A stretch of 14,629 bases of DNA from Akkermansiaceae bacterium (GTDB lineage Bacteria; Verrucomicrobiota; Verrucomicrobiia; Verrucomicrobiales; Akkermansiaceae). Below, one piece after another: positions 14,189-14,629 of the stretch. Location: positions 3,174 through 17,802 of the forward strand of contig JAHDGN010000025.1 of NCBI GenBank assembly GCA_020627645.1. Direction: 5' to 3'. The translations under genes and the position numbers were made by a program. The notes under the pieces were generated by a model. The model ran no database searches. It was given only the letters and a program-made list of their open reading frames with translations, and had not been told where the DNA came from. Within the stretch, counting starts at the first letter, position 1. Each line of letters starts with the position of its first letter.

Positions 14189-14629
14189 TTAGAAGGTCGT
14201 CGCAACACCAAGGCTGAAACGATTACGATCGTAGCCGCGGTTAGCGTCAGATGTGAGATCTTCGAAGTTATATCGGCCATTGATGCTCAAGTTATCGGAA
14301 AACTGATAATTGAACCCGACGTATGCATTGAGGAGATCTTCACCAACAGAGGATGGTGCAGCTCCAGCAGGGATTGAAGTGATCAAATCATTGATGTCAG
14401 TGGTGACGTAGTTGACTCCACCCATCAAACTAAGCTCACGAGTCACAGAAAACCGACCTGAGAGACCAATTCGAAGAGTATCAGAATCACTGTAAACCCC
14501 AGTCACGCCAGTGGTAGGGTCAGTGATAACACGAGAGTAATCTTCGACACCATAACGAGCGAACCCTCGCACAGAAAACCTCTCACTCAATGAGCTCTTG
14601 AGAGATGCCTCGACATAAGGGCTTGTGCT
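14189..14629 (-). CDS. Outer-membrane beta-barrel protein, C-terminal part (partial)
   Basis: The frame runs open to the right edge of the window, so the start is missing and only the last 146 residues are visible. They alternate polar and hydrophobic residues in amphipathic strands separated by Asp/Asn/Gly-rich turns (for example FSVRGFARYGVEDY, TLRIGLSGRFSVT, NAYVGFNYQFSDNLSINGRYNF). The chain ends RFSLGVATTF: a terminal Phe closing the last strand is the outer-membrane insertion signal read by the BAM complex. Position just upstream of Wzc- and Wza-like genes suggests an exopolysaccharide secretion porin of the BBP2 type, though the family name is from memory. The gene ends 24 nt before an intrinsic terminator. 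Confidence 0.85.
   Translation of the reverse strand, partial: STSPYVEASLKSSLSERFSVRGFARYGVEDYSRVITDPTTGVTGVYSDSDTLRIGLSGRFSVTRELSLMGGVNYVTTDINDLITSIPAGAAPSSVGEDLLNAYVGFNYQFSDNLSINGRYNFEDLTSDANRGYDRNRFSLGVATTF

Noticed and set aside
14141..14377. 78-residue plus-strand open frame
   Set aside because: It covers a terminator stem and is antisense to the beta-barrel coding region.
1..14629. Mobile elements, CRISPR arrays, tRNA or rRNA genes
   Set aside because: No transposase or integrase motifs, no regularly spaced repeats and no tRNA-like T-loop with matching acceptor stem were seen in reading both strands.

Overview
The window reads as chromosomal DNA of a Gram-negative bacterium. Its outer-membrane beta-barrel, Wza-like exporter, periplasmic tail-specific protease and stand-alone AccB/AccC fit a two-membrane cell. 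The mix of families, the many GTG starts and the scarcity of Shine-Dalgarno sequences suggest Verrucomicrobiota. That is a judgement from memory of similar proteins, not a search result, and I hold it at moderate confidence. I see no insertion sequence, phage gene, integrase, tRNA, rRNA or CRISPR array.

Left block, minus strand (about 1-2554): accB and accC (biotin carrier and biotin carboxylase of acetyl-CoA carboxylase), then thiE (thiamine phosphate synthase) overlapping accC by 4 nt. Twelve nt after thiE come the first 50 nt of a gene that starts like a PfkB-family sugar kinase and leaves the window. A 412-nt divergent intergenic region (2555-2966) separates this block from the next. It holds candidate promoters in both directions, a perfect 12-nt palindrome and a spaced inverted repeat.

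Middle block, plus strand (2967-7159): three closely spaced genes that look like one unit. They encode an ABCG-type half transporter (ATPase fused to an ABC-2 membrane domain by a very acidic linker), a 133-residue single-pass membrane protein and a 625-residue secreted helical-repeat protein. The function of this set is unknown and it is the best candidate here for an undescribed envelope system.

Right-centre block, minus strand (7172-11161): a compact operon of a HEAT-like/PDZ exported protein, a Prc-type carboxy-terminal protease, the PLP-binding homeostasis protein YggS and a small DUF971 protein. A near-perfect AT-rich palindrome overlaps the candidate promoter.

Right block, minus strand (11306-14629): part of an exopolysaccharide assembly locus. 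In transcription order it holds the end of an outer-membrane beta-barrel gene, an intrinsic terminator, a Wzc-like tyrosine autokinase/co-polymerase, a short Wza-like export protein and a second intrinsic terminator. The strong C-over-G excess of the plus strand seen from 1 to about 11.1 kb, whatever the gene direction, largely disappears in this locus.
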